Part shown: piece after piece, positions 41,478 through 48,126 of the stretch
Numbering within the stretch: the first letter of the stretch is position 1
Layout: the number at the start of each line of letters is the position of its first letter
Assembly (NCBI GenBank): GCA_025363455.1
Contig: JANYDW010000049.1
Coordinates: forward strand, 1 to 48,197
Length of the DNA: 48,197 bases
Reading direction: 5' to 3'
Source of the DNA: Oleiharenicola sp.
GTDB lineage: Bacteria; Verrucomicrobiota; Verrucomicrobiia; Opitutales; Opitutaceae
Notes under the pieces: model-generated
Seen by the model: the letters and a program-made list of their open reading frames with translations, nothing else
Databases searched by the model: none
What the model was told of the DNA's origin: nothing
Program-made: the position numbers and the translations under genes

Positions 41478-42048
41478 GCCCAAGAGGATTTGCGTCGAAC
41501 TCATAGACGTACGGTCCTCTGTCCTCTGTCATCTGCCCTCCGTCCTCCTGCTGTCCGCCGTAGCCTTGTTCGTAGGTGGATGCCTCACCGGCTGCTCCGG
41601 TTATCAACTGGGTACCGGATCGGCCACGAAATTCACGACGCTCTTCATCGCCCCGATCACGAGCGCGGCGCTTATTCCTCAGGCTCAAGCCTTGGTCACG
41701 ACACAGCTCCGCGAGGCTTTCATTCGTGACGGCCGGGTCCAGCTGGTTAACTCGGCCGAGTCTGCCGATGCCGTGCTTACTGTCACATTGGCCTCATACA
41801 ACCGCACGGTGGCCGTCTCCCGGCCCGATGACACGGGCCTGGCGCGCCGCTTCGATGTCACGTTGCAGGCCAAGGCCACTCTGACCGACAACCGGACCAA
41901 GCAGCCTTACTTCACTTCACGCCCGATCGACGCCAAGCGCGGCGTGTTCACCGACAGCGGCCTCGTGCCCTCCGAGTATCAAGCCCTCCCGCTCCTCGCC
42001 GAACTGCTCGCCGGTGAAGCGGTGCACGCAGTGCTGGATACGTGGTGA
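41407..42048 (+). CDS. lptE: LPS-assembly lipoprotein LptE-like protein
   Basis: Outer-membrane lipoprotein that plugs LptD and helps place LPS. Core features: hydrophobic signal segment (SVLLLSAVALFVGGCLTGCSGYQLG) in which a lipobox FVGGC or LTGC gives the acylated cysteine, then the LptE-type sequence TKFTTLFIAPITSAALIPQA, TTQLREAFIRDGRVQLVNSA and ESADAVLTVTLASYNRTVAV. From 41407 the gene encodes 213 residues; the first 25 are translated palindrome ([13 protein letters not shown]...). No ATG, GTG or TTG lies in frame between the palindrome and the lipobox region that would leave a full signal peptide, so the repeat appears to supply the start. A GTG at 41383 is an alternative. Confidence 0.8.
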   Translation: MWEGLYAPTSTAPVIPSGHKASPTPKRICVELIDVRSSVLCHLPSVLLLSAVALFVGGCLTGCSGYQLGTGSATKFTTLFIAPITSAALIPQAQALVTTQLREAFIRDGRVQLVNSAESADAVLTVTLASYNRTVAVSRPDDTGLARRFDVTLQAKATLTDNRTKQPYFTSRPIDAKRGVFTDSGLVPSEYQALPLLAELLAGEAVHAVLDTW

Positions 42049-42076
42049 CGGCTGGAACGATCCAACCAGACGCTTA

Positions 42077-42154
42077 GCCGCGAAGGAACGCAGAGAGCAC
42101 AAGGAAGCGCAGGCTGGCTGAATCGTCTTTGGGGTCTTTGCGTTCTTTCGCGGC
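42077..42154. repeat. Inverted repeat, GCCGCGAAAGAACGCAAAG family
   Basis: GCCGCGAAGGAACGCAGAG (42077-42095) and CTTTGCGTTCTTTCGCGGC (42136-42154) are inverse copies with two mismatches in 19. Related to 35550-35664. Confidence 0.75.
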
Positions 42155-42210
42155 AAAAACACTCGGGGATTGAGCTCGGACCGGTCTCCGGTCTCCATTC
42201 TCCCGTCTCC

Positions 42211-42867
42211 ATGTCTCTCGCCTCCATCCTCGCCCCATCCCTTCTCGCTGGCGACCACGCCAACCTAGCGGCCAGCGCCCGCTCGGCCGCCGAGGTCGCA
42301 CCCTGGCTGCACATCGACATCATGGACGGACAGTTCGTGCCCAACCTCAGTTTCGGGCCCGAGGTGCCTGCCGCTCTGCGCCGGGCCGGACTCAAGACCT
42401 TCTTCGATACGCACCTGATGCTCGCCGAACCACAGAAGTATGTTGAAGCCTTCGCCAAGGCCGGGGCCAACAACATCAGCATCCACATCGAGCCCGCCTA
42501 CGATCACCGAGCCACGCTCGCGCGGATTCGGGAGCTCGGCTGCCAATGCGGCATCGTGCTCAACCCCGGCACGCCCGCCTCGGCCATCGAGCCGCTAGTC
42601 GCCCTCGTCGATCTCGTGCTCGTCATGACCGTCCAGCCCGGCTTCGGCGGACAACCCTTCCGCACCGACATGCTGGCCAAGCTCGGTGAAATCGACGGCT
42701 GGCGCAAACTCCGCGCCCTGAAATTCCGCCTCGAAGTCGACGGCGGCGTCGACCTAGCCACCGCCGCCCAATGCCGCGCCGCCGGCGCCGACACGTTCGT
42801 GGCCGGGACATCGTTCTTCAAGGCCGCCGACCGAGCCGCCTTCGCCAAGGCTTTCGCCGCACTCTAG
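42211..42867 (+). CDS. rpe: Ribulose-phosphate 3-epimerase
   Basis: TIM-barrel epimerase of the pentose-phosphate pathway (ribulose 5-phosphate to xylulose 5-phosphate), 218 residues. Motifs: ILAPSLLAGDHANLA, LHIDIMDGQFVPNLSFGPEV (catalytic Asp and metal site, about residues 34-53), DTHLMLAEPQKYVEAFAKAG, GIVLNPGTPASAIEP, VLVMTVQPGFGGQPF and LEVDGGVDLATAAQCRAAGA with DTFVAGTSFF. Its start follows a polypyrimidine leader. Its last 50 bases overlap the antisense tail of the hypothetical gene beyond. Confidence 0.96.
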   Translation: MSLASILAPSLLAGDHANLAASARSAAEVAPWLHIDIMDGQFVPNLSFGPEVPAALRRAGLKTFFDTHLMLAEPQKYVEAFAKAGANNISIHIEPAYDHRATLARIRELGCQCGIVLNPGTPASAIEPLVALVDLVLVMTVQPGFGGQPFRTDMLAKLGEIDGWRKLRALKFRLEVDGGVDLATAAQCRAAGADTFVAGTSFFKAADRAAFAKAFAAL

Positions 42868-43393
42868 CCGTATCGCTGCTTAATGGAAACGCTGACATCA
42901 GCATCCGCGACCTGACCCTTTTTTGGGGCCCTTTTTTGGGGCCCTTCGCAGATTTTGAACTTTGATCGTCCGCAACCGGTCGAGAGGTGGATGCCCATCG
43001 CGACAGTATCAGGCCGCATACGACGAACAGGGCCAAACCGAAACACACAGCTATGCATCCGTAAACCGGCTTAGAGTCAGAGAAAAAATCAATACCCACT
43101 GCCGTAGACAGAATCGCCGGATACAAAAGAAATATAGCGCCAACGCAGGCGACTATTCGAAACCCTAGCTTCGTCGCTTCTAATCCGACCAATGAAGCTT
43201 TGCTCGCAACGTTAGCTATCCGTTTTATGCGATTCTCGGCGACCAATTGTTCGCCCCTAAACAAGAGGTACTTTGCTCTAGCTGAGTTTTCGTCTCCATT
43301 CGAATGGGCAATGGCTTTGATCCAAATTCCTTGCTGGCGTCTCCCGGATCGAAGCTCCTCCATCGCTTGCATGTATGCTTCCTCTTCAGTCAC
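42818..43393 (-). CDS. Small two-helix membrane protein in an AT-richer patch
   Basis: Function not recognised. A 191-residue frame. The first 55 residues (EEEAYMQAMEELRSGRRQQG, IWIKAIAHSNGDENSARAKY, LLFRGEQL) match a pattern often seen at the N-terminus of small proteobacterial membrane proteins. Two hydrophobic helices follow (FRIVACVGAIFLLYPAILST and VYGCIAVCFGLALFVVCGLI). The C-terminal 50 residues are basic and include KGPKKGPQK encoded by a 13-base tandem repeat; the true end may differ, as the frame overlaps rpe on the other strand. GC is visibly lower than in the flanks, and codon use includes rare A/T-ending codons, which suggests recent transfer. Confidence 0.55.
   Translation of the reverse strand: MTEEEAYMQAMEELRSGRRQQGIWIKAIAHSNGDENSARAKYLLFRGEQLVAENRIKRIANVASKASLVGLEATKLGFRIVACVGAIFLLYPAILSTAVGIDFFSDSKPVYGCIAVCFGLALFVVCGLILSRWASTSRPVADDQSSKSAKGPKKGPQKRVRSRMLMSAFPLSSDTARVRRKPWRRRLGRRP
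42916..42946. repeat. 13-base tandem repeat
   Basis: CCCTTTTTTGGGG occurs twice in direct succession, followed by CCCTT, a third partial unit. It lies at the edge of the AT-richer patch, inside the end of the membrane-protein frame. Confidence 0.9.
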
Positions 43394-43546
43394 AACTAGA
43401 GTGCAGAGAAATAGCTACCTGCAGGCAAACAAAGACAGACATGGTGGCCGATCCGTAGGGGCCTGACACGGGGTCGGATTTTGGGGTGTGGGGTTGACGA
43501 GGACTATGTCCCGCAGGAGCATAGCGGGGCCGAACAGGATCCTCTC

Positions 43547-43816
43547 TCAATCGTCGTAAACCGTGGACCGGTGTCCGACGGCGACCACGACCACAATCAG
43601 CACCTGCTTCTCAAGGCGGCACAGAATGCGGTAGTTCCTCACTCGGTAGCGCCAGAGGCCGTGCTTTGCCCCACGCAACGGCTTGCCGAATTGACCGGGG
43701 TTGGTAGAGCCATGAATCCGCTTCTCCAGCCAGGCCGTGATCTCCGCACGGGCGGCGGGCCCAAGGTCATCCAGATCGGCATCAGCATCCTCGTGGATCT
43801 GATAGGTCCAGCTCAA
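43547..43816 (-). CDS. RelE/ParE-family toxin
   Basis: An 89-residue toxin of the RelE/ParE superfamily. Residues after the start: SWTYQIHEDADADLDDLGPA, then ITAWLEKRI, GKPLRGAKHGLWRYRVRNYR and ILCRLEKQVLIVVVVAVGHR, the characteristic central and C-terminal strands of the RelE fold. The TTG at 43816 overlaps the antitoxin stop (TTGA), which is typical of tightly coupled toxin-antitoxin genes; the longer frame to 43873 overlaps the antitoxin. RelE types cleave mRNA at the ribosome, ParE types inhibit gyrase; the sequence alone does not decide. Confidence 0.85.
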   Translation of the reverse strand: MSWTYQIHEDADADLDDLGPAARAEITAWLEKRIHGSTNPGQFGKPLRGAKHGLWRYRVRNYRILCRLEKQVLIVVVVAVGHRSTVYDD

Positions 43817-44103
43817 CGCAGGAATCCCTCGCGACTCAGCAGCCGGGACTTCCCGGCCAGGTACTTCTCCCAACGGGCGTCACCGATGCGGGCATCCAAC
43901 TCATCCTCGACGGCCTCCAGTACGGCCGCCGTGGCTTTCTCCAGTCGGGCCAGACGGGAGATGTCGGAGCGATCACGATCCTCCAACGCTGCTTTCTTGA
44001 TATAGGCGGCGGGACTGAGACCACGTTTGCGCGCCAGAGAGGCGATACGCTTTTTCTCCGCCGGACTGAGGCGGATGGAAGTCGGCGAGGAGGTCGAGGC
44101 CAT
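43813..44103 (-). CDS. Ribbon-helix-helix antitoxin
   Basis: A 96-residue antitoxin. The N-terminus (SIRLSPAEKKRIASLARKRG, LSPAAYIKKAALE) is a ribbon-helix-helix DNA-binding domain; the rest is a charged helix (LARLEKATAAVLEAVEDELD) likely to wrap the toxin. It is the first gene of the two-gene unit, so it would repress its own promoter. A short palindrome sits just upstream. Confidence 0.85.
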   Translation of the reverse strand: MASTSSPTSIRLSPAEKKRIASLARKRGLSPAAYIKKAALEDRDRSDISRLARLEKATAAVLEAVEDELDARIGDARWEKYLAGKSRLLSREGFLR

Positions 44104-44106
44104 GCA

Positions 44107-44122
44107 CTACAGGTGTAATACA
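44107..44122 (-). promoter_or_regulatory. Candidate operator/promoter of the toxin-antitoxin pair
   Basis: TGTAATACA (44114-44122) is a nine-base palindrome around a central A, ten bases upstream of the antitoxin ATG, with the flanking CACTACAGGTG also partly symmetric. Ribbon-helix-helix antitoxins usually bind such short repeated sites. TATTAC on the minus strand could serve as a -10 element. Confidence 0.35.
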
Positions 44123-44235
44123 TCCGGCCGGGTGTCAAGCCGGCCGCAGATCGAGCACCCCTCATTCCCGGGGTACGTCCTCCAATGTCTTGTCACCGCG
44201 CCGGGCTCGAGACCCTTTCGGCTTCTGCTCAAGGC

Positions 44236-44307
44236 CTGAGCCAGTCGAACGGCTTGAGTGGTTCGACTTCGCTCACCACCCTGAGCCCGTCGAAGGGCTT
44301 GTCGAAA
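44236..44307. repeat. Interspersed repeat (CTCACCACCCTGAGC type)
   Basis: GGTTCGACTTCGCTCACCAC is followed by CCTGAGCCCGTCGAAGGG, and an incomplete inverted copy lies to the left (CTGAGCCAGTCGAACGG). The core CTCACCACCCTGAGC is shared with 3374-3430. Confidence 0.65.
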
Positions 44308-44367
44308 CGGCTGGATTGCTTCGGCGTCCCTGGCTGGACTTCTCGCAATGAAATTTGAAGATGCGCC

Positions 44368-46008
44368 TCAGTGCGCCACGGCCGCTTCGCCGCGGGCGAT
44401 GGTGGCGGCGCGCAGGTATTGCTGCCGGAAATGCTCCGCCAGCGCGCTGGCCAGCCGGACTTCATCCACCTTGTTCTTGGCATTCAGCGCCACCTTCACC
44501 CGGCTGAACATCTGCTCGTAGTTCACCGCGGACAGGTCGGTCATCAAGGCCAGCGCGCGAGCACGAACCGCAGGATCGAGCCCGGGAGCGTTGATGGCCT
44601 GCCATGCGGCCGCCAGTTCGGTATGGGTATCGATGTCCATGACCCGGATCACGAACGACATTTCCCGGAACAGGTTGCCAGTCCAGGCGGCATTGTAGAC
44701 CAGCGGCGTTTCGCCGGCATAAGGATTGACGTCGGGATCTGACCGGTGGACGGCCCACTCCGGCCGGGCATAGAAGTCCTTGCGGATGGGCAGCCGCCGC
44801 AGGGCGAAGTGCTGCGGGCCACCGGGCGTGTCGGGTTTGAAATTCCAGAGCTTCTGGCCCTCCATCGACATCACATACTCGATGAAGGCGACCGCCGGTC
44901 CGCGGTTCGGCGCCCCGCGCATGAGTGCAATGGGATCAGGTGACATCGTGGTGCCGCCGAGTGGCATCTTGAAGCCCAGCCGCTGGCGTCCACTGCGTTC
45001 CGCCGAACTCTGCTCCTGGTAGCGCCCGTAGAAATCGATGCACATGCCAACCGCGCAGTTTCCCGCTGCCACGTCGATCGGCGGCTTCTGCGAGGAATCG
45101 GTGAAGTACCGGGCATTGGCCCCGATGAGCTGCAGTAGTTGCAGGCCCTTTACCCAGCCCTGCGCCACGGCCTGCTTTTCCAGCTCCGCCTTCGGACGGC
45201 CCGTCGCTGCCGCCAACCGCGCCCATTCACGATAGATCTGCTCTTGGATGATGCTCTCGAATGACTTCGCGATGGAGCCGCTCTTGGTTGGATCGCACAC
45301 TGCAATTTCGCCCATCAGTTTGGGATCGGTCAGGTCGGTCCATTCTTCCGGTGCTTTCCCGACTCCGAGCCGGGCCAGCGAGTCGAAATTGGCCAGCATC
45401 CCGTGTCCGCTCAACACGGGTCCGAGCCAGCGGCCCTGCTTGTCGCGGAAGGGCTCTCCCGTGTAGCTGGCCGGCATGACGTCGTCGGTGAACCAGTCCG
45501 GGTGCATTTTGAGCAAGCCAGAGTCAACGATGCGCCCCGCGTCGGCCTGGCGGATGAAATCGAAAGTACCGCCGCCGAAAAACACGTCGATGCCGCAGCC
45601 AACCTCGCTGGCCATGAACTCCCGCCGCGCTTCCTGCGCCTCGGCAGAGACATCCTTGGGCAGCCGGCCGTTGGCAAAACCGGCCTGCACGTCGATGCTC
45701 CACTCCTTGCCGAGCTTGCGGGTCCAATGATTCTGAAAAGACGAGACGTATTCCGACTCGAGAAACCGGGCGATCTCACTCGTGCCGCCGATCACGCGCC
45801 AGTCGATCGCCACCGTGCGGCCAGTCTTGGTGTGATACCACTCTTGGAACCCGTGGGCGTATTCTTGACGGATGGCCTCGTTGTGTGGGGTGATGATCAC
45901 CACCGTGTCGTCGGCCTTGGCCTCCTGCCCGGCCGTCTTTTTCGGTCGCAGGATGAACGGCAGCGCCACAACGGCCATTAACGCGAAGATGATGATCGCG
46001 CGTTTCAT
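44368..46008 (-). CDS. ABC importer substrate-binding protein (Fe3+/polyamine-type)
   Basis: A 546-residue type-2 periplasmic binding protein. The N-terminal hydrophobic segment (AIIIFALMAVVALPFIL) is a signal peptide or anchor with no lipobox. Domain features: VVIITPHNEAIRQEYAHGFQ, TVAIDWRVIGGTSEIARFLE, then GIDVFFGGGTFDFIRQ and VLSGHGMLANFDSLARLGVG, typical of iron- and anion-binding proteins of this fold. It also has LGGTTMSPDPIALMRGAPNR and IEYVMSMEGQKLWNF from the C-lobe. It is longer than the usual 330-400 because of a helical C-terminal region. The ligand is unknown. The ATPase gene is upstream in the same direction, but no permease gene is present. Confidence 0.8.
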   Translation of the reverse strand: MKRAIIIFALMAVVALPFILRPKKTAGQEAKADDTVVIITPHNEAIRQEYAHGFQEWYHTKTGRTVAIDWRVIGGTSEIARFLESEYVSSFQNHWTRKLGKEWSIDVQAGFANGRLPKDVSAEAQEARREFMASEVGCGIDVFFGGGTFDFIRQADAGRIVDSGLLKMHPDWFTDDVMPASYTGEPFRDKQGRWLGPVLSGHGMLANFDSLARLGVGKAPEEWTDLTDPKLMGEIAVCDPTKSGSIAKSFESIIQEQIYREWARLAAATGRPKAELEKQAVAQGWVKGLQLLQLIGANARYFTDSSQKPPIDVAAGNCAVGMCIDFYGRYQEQSSAERSGRQRLGFKMPLGGTTMSPDPIALMRGAPNRGPAVAFIEYVMSMEGQKLWNFKPDTPGGPQHFALRRLPIRKDFYARPEWAVHRSDPDVNPYAGETPLVYNAAWTGNLFREMSFVIRVMDIDTHTELAAAWQAINAPGLDPAVRARALALMTDLSAVNYEQMFSRVKVALNAKNKVDEVRLASALAEHFRQQYLRAATIARGEAAVAH

Positions 46009-46024
46009 GGGCGGCCCATCATGG

Positions 46025-46078
46025 GTAGGGCGGCGAGTCCCTTCGCCGCCGCGGCGCGGAACGGAGTCCGCGCCCTAC
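46025..46078. repeat. REP pair between the two ABC importer genes
   Basis: GTAGGGCGGCGAGTCCC folds with CGCCGCC; the right unit GGCGCGGAACGGAGTCCGCG ends in CCCTAC (46078). Both GTAG feet are intact. Confidence 0.9.
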
Positions 46079-46182
46079 CCCAATCAACCCGTCCGGCCTG
46101 TCCGCCATAGGCTTGGCGACGGCGGAAGGCCGGGTTCCACCTTGCGATGCGGTCGGGGCGGTTCATCGCGCTGAATTTCCGC

Positions 46183-47256
46183 TCAATCCGACAACACCAC
46201 CACATCCTCTGGCTCGACCGTGGCGTAGAGTTCGCCGCGGCTGCTGCCGTCCGCGAAGCGCGGATTGCGCTCGAAAATCTTGAGTTTCGCCCCGGCGGGG
46301 GTGACGAAATCATACTGCGCGACCTCGCCGAGGTAGATCGACTCGCCGATCCGGCCCTTCACGACGTTGCGCGTCTCGGGATTGCGGTGCAGTTCCCAGC
46401 ACTCAGGGCGTATGGAAATCGTCACTTTCGCCCCGACGTCGACCGCCTGGGTCGGATCGCCCAGGATGCCGTCGAACCTGCCGACCGACGTTTCCACGGT
46501 GACGTAGCCACCGACGGCACCGAGCACTTTGCCGGAGAGGAAGTCAGTTTCGCCAATGAAATTGGCCACGGTCTTGTGCGTGGGCCGCTTGTAGACCTCA
46601 CGCGGCGTCCCGACCTGCAGGATATGTCCGCTCTCCAGGATCGCCATGCGGTCGGCGATGGAGAGCGCCTCCTTTTGGTCATGCGTCACGTAGACAGTGG
46701 TGAGCTGAAACTCCTTGCAGACGCGGCGGATTTCCGTGCGCATCTCCAGCCGGAGCTTCGCGTCGAGGTTGGATAGTGGCTCGTCGAGCAACAGGCAACG
46801 CGGTCGAATGACCAGCGCTCGGGCCAGCGCGATGCGTTGCTGTTGTCCGCCGGACAGCTGGTTAGGCTTGCGCCCGGCGTATTGATCCATGTGCACGGAG
46901 GCCAGGGCCTCGGCGACGCGCCTGGTGATTTCCGGGCGTGAGACTTTGCGTTCCTCGAGGCCAAAGGCGACGTTCTCCGCCACCGTCATGTGTGGCCACA
47001 GCGCGTAGCTCTGGAACATCATGCCCGTATTCCGTTTGTGGGGCTCGAGTCTCGTCACGTCTTCCTCGCCGAACAGAATCTGGCCCTTCTCCGGGATGTA
47101 GAATCCCGCCAGGCTGCGCAGCAAAGTCGTCTTGCCGCAGCCACTAGGGCCCAGGAGGAAAAACAATTCGCCCGGGTTGATCGTCAGGTCGAGTCCGTGC
47201 AGGGCAACGACATTGCCGAATTGCTTGGTCAGCTGCTTGACTTGGATGGAAATCAT
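46183..47256 (-). CDS. ABC transporter ATP-binding protein (Fe3+/spermidine type)
   Basis: A 357-residue importer ATPase. Walker A GPSGCGKTTLLRSL (near residue 37), Q-loop MMFQSYALWPHMTVAENVAF, signature LSGGQQQRIALARAL, Walker B RCLLLDEPLSNLDAKLR, H-loop VYVTHDQKEALSIADR. The C-terminal TOBE domain (about 240-350) has SIRPECWELHRNPETR. This is the CUT1/FbpC/PotA branch. The ATG at 47256 directly starts the domain; the frame from 47340 is not supported. Together with the binding protein it makes a two-gene set with a REP between; the permease must lie elsewhere or be lost. Confidence 0.92.
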   Translation of the reverse strand: MISIQVKQLTKQFGNVVALHGLDLTINPGELFFLLGPSGCGKTTLLRSLAGFYIPEKGQILFGEEDVTRLEPHKRNTGMMFQSYALWPHMTVAENVAFGLEERKVSRPEITRRVAEALASVHMDQYAGRKPNQLSGGQQQRIALARALVIRPRCLLLDEPLSNLDAKLRLEMRTEIRRVCKEFQLTTVYVTHDQKEALSIADRMAILESGHILQVGTPREVYKRPTHKTVANFIGETDFLSGKVLGAVGGYVTVETSVGRFDGILGDPTQAVDVGAKVTISIRPECWELHRNPETRNVVKGRIGESIYLGEVAQYDFVTPAGAKLKIFERNPRFADGSSRGELYATVEPEDVVVLSD

Positions 47257-47335
47257 GGCGCGAGCGGAGCGAGGCAACCCACGGCGCCAAGCCAAGTCAA
47301 AACGATTACCGCCGCCAAGGGAGGAAGTCACAATC

Positions 47336-47470
47336 CACACACCCCGGCGCCCTGCGCCACCCCTCTTGGGAGAGGGGAAGAATCCTCGATGCTACCGAGA
47401 CGTATGGCTCCATGCCGTCCGGATTCCCCTCTATGAAGAGGGGTGCCCGTCAGGGCGGGGTGTGTTGGTT
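47336..47470. repeat. Inverted repeat, CACACCCCG family
   Basis: The left arm CCACACACCCCGGCGCCCTG continues to CACCCCTCTTGGGAGAGGGG. The right arm holds CCCCTCTATGAAGAGGGG and ends GGGCGGGGTGTGTTGG. Same family as 34045-34151, including the near-identical hairpin. Confidence 0.75.
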
Positions 47471-47547
47471 GTGCGCATCCGTGCTCGGCCGCGCCCCTCC
47501 TTCTCTTGGCACTTGTCCCTTGCCACTTGTCACTTTCATATTCCCCC

Positions 47548-48114
47548 ATGCCCACCCTGAAAGGCCCGCCCGAGCTCAAGCACCTCGATCACATTCTTGT
47601 CAGTCCCACCGCGATCAAGAATCGCATCGCGGCCCTCGGCCTCCAGCTGAACAAGGACTACGCCAAGAAGGACCTCATGGTCGTCGCGATCGTCAACGGC
47701 GCACTGATCTTCACCGCCGACCTGCTGCGCCAGATGCGGAGCCCGCTGCGTCTCGACTGCCTGCGTGCCTCCAGTTACCACGACGGCACCAAAGCCGTCG
47801 GCGAACCCCGCATTGTGGACTCGATGAAACTCGACGTCCGTGGCCACAACGTGCTGCTGGTCGACGACATTCTCGATACCGGCAAGACGCTCGCCGCTGT
47901 CGCGGGCATGATCAAGGCGAAGGGCGCCCTCACGGTCAAAACCTGCGTCCTGCTCGACAAGACGGCCCGGCGCGCCGTGCCCTTCGAAGCCGACTATGTG
48001 GGCTTTGCCATTCCCAACGAATTCGTCGTCGGCTACGGCCTGGATTTCAACGAGCGCTACCGGAACCTCCCCTGCATCGGCGTATTGAAGCCGAAGTATT
48101 ACGGAGGGAAGTGA
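47548..48114 (+). CDS. hpt: Hypoxanthine(-guanine) phosphoribosyltransferase
   Basis: Purine salvage enzyme, 188 residues. The PRPP-binding motif VLLVDDILDTGKTLAAVAGM (near residue 105) and KTCVLLDKTARRAVPFEADY and YVGFAIPNEFVVGYGLDFNE match bacterial Hpt. The catalytic aspartates are in the VDDILDTG loop. The ATG at 47548 is chosen because the frame upstream (from 47443) translates a palindrome and a pyrimidine-rich leader. It is on the plus strand, divergent from the ABC ATPase. Confidence 0.93.
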   Translation: MPTLKGPPELKHLDHILVSPTAIKNRIAALGLQLNKDYAKKDLMVVAIVNGALIFTADLLRQMRSPLRLDCLRASSYHDGTKAVGEPRIVDSMKLDVRGHNVLLVDDILDTGKTLAAVAGMIKAKGALTVKTCVLLDKTARRAVPFEADYVGFAIPNEFVVGYGLDFNERYRNLPCIGVLKPKYYGGK

Positions 48115-48126
48115 TCCTTTTTTGCT

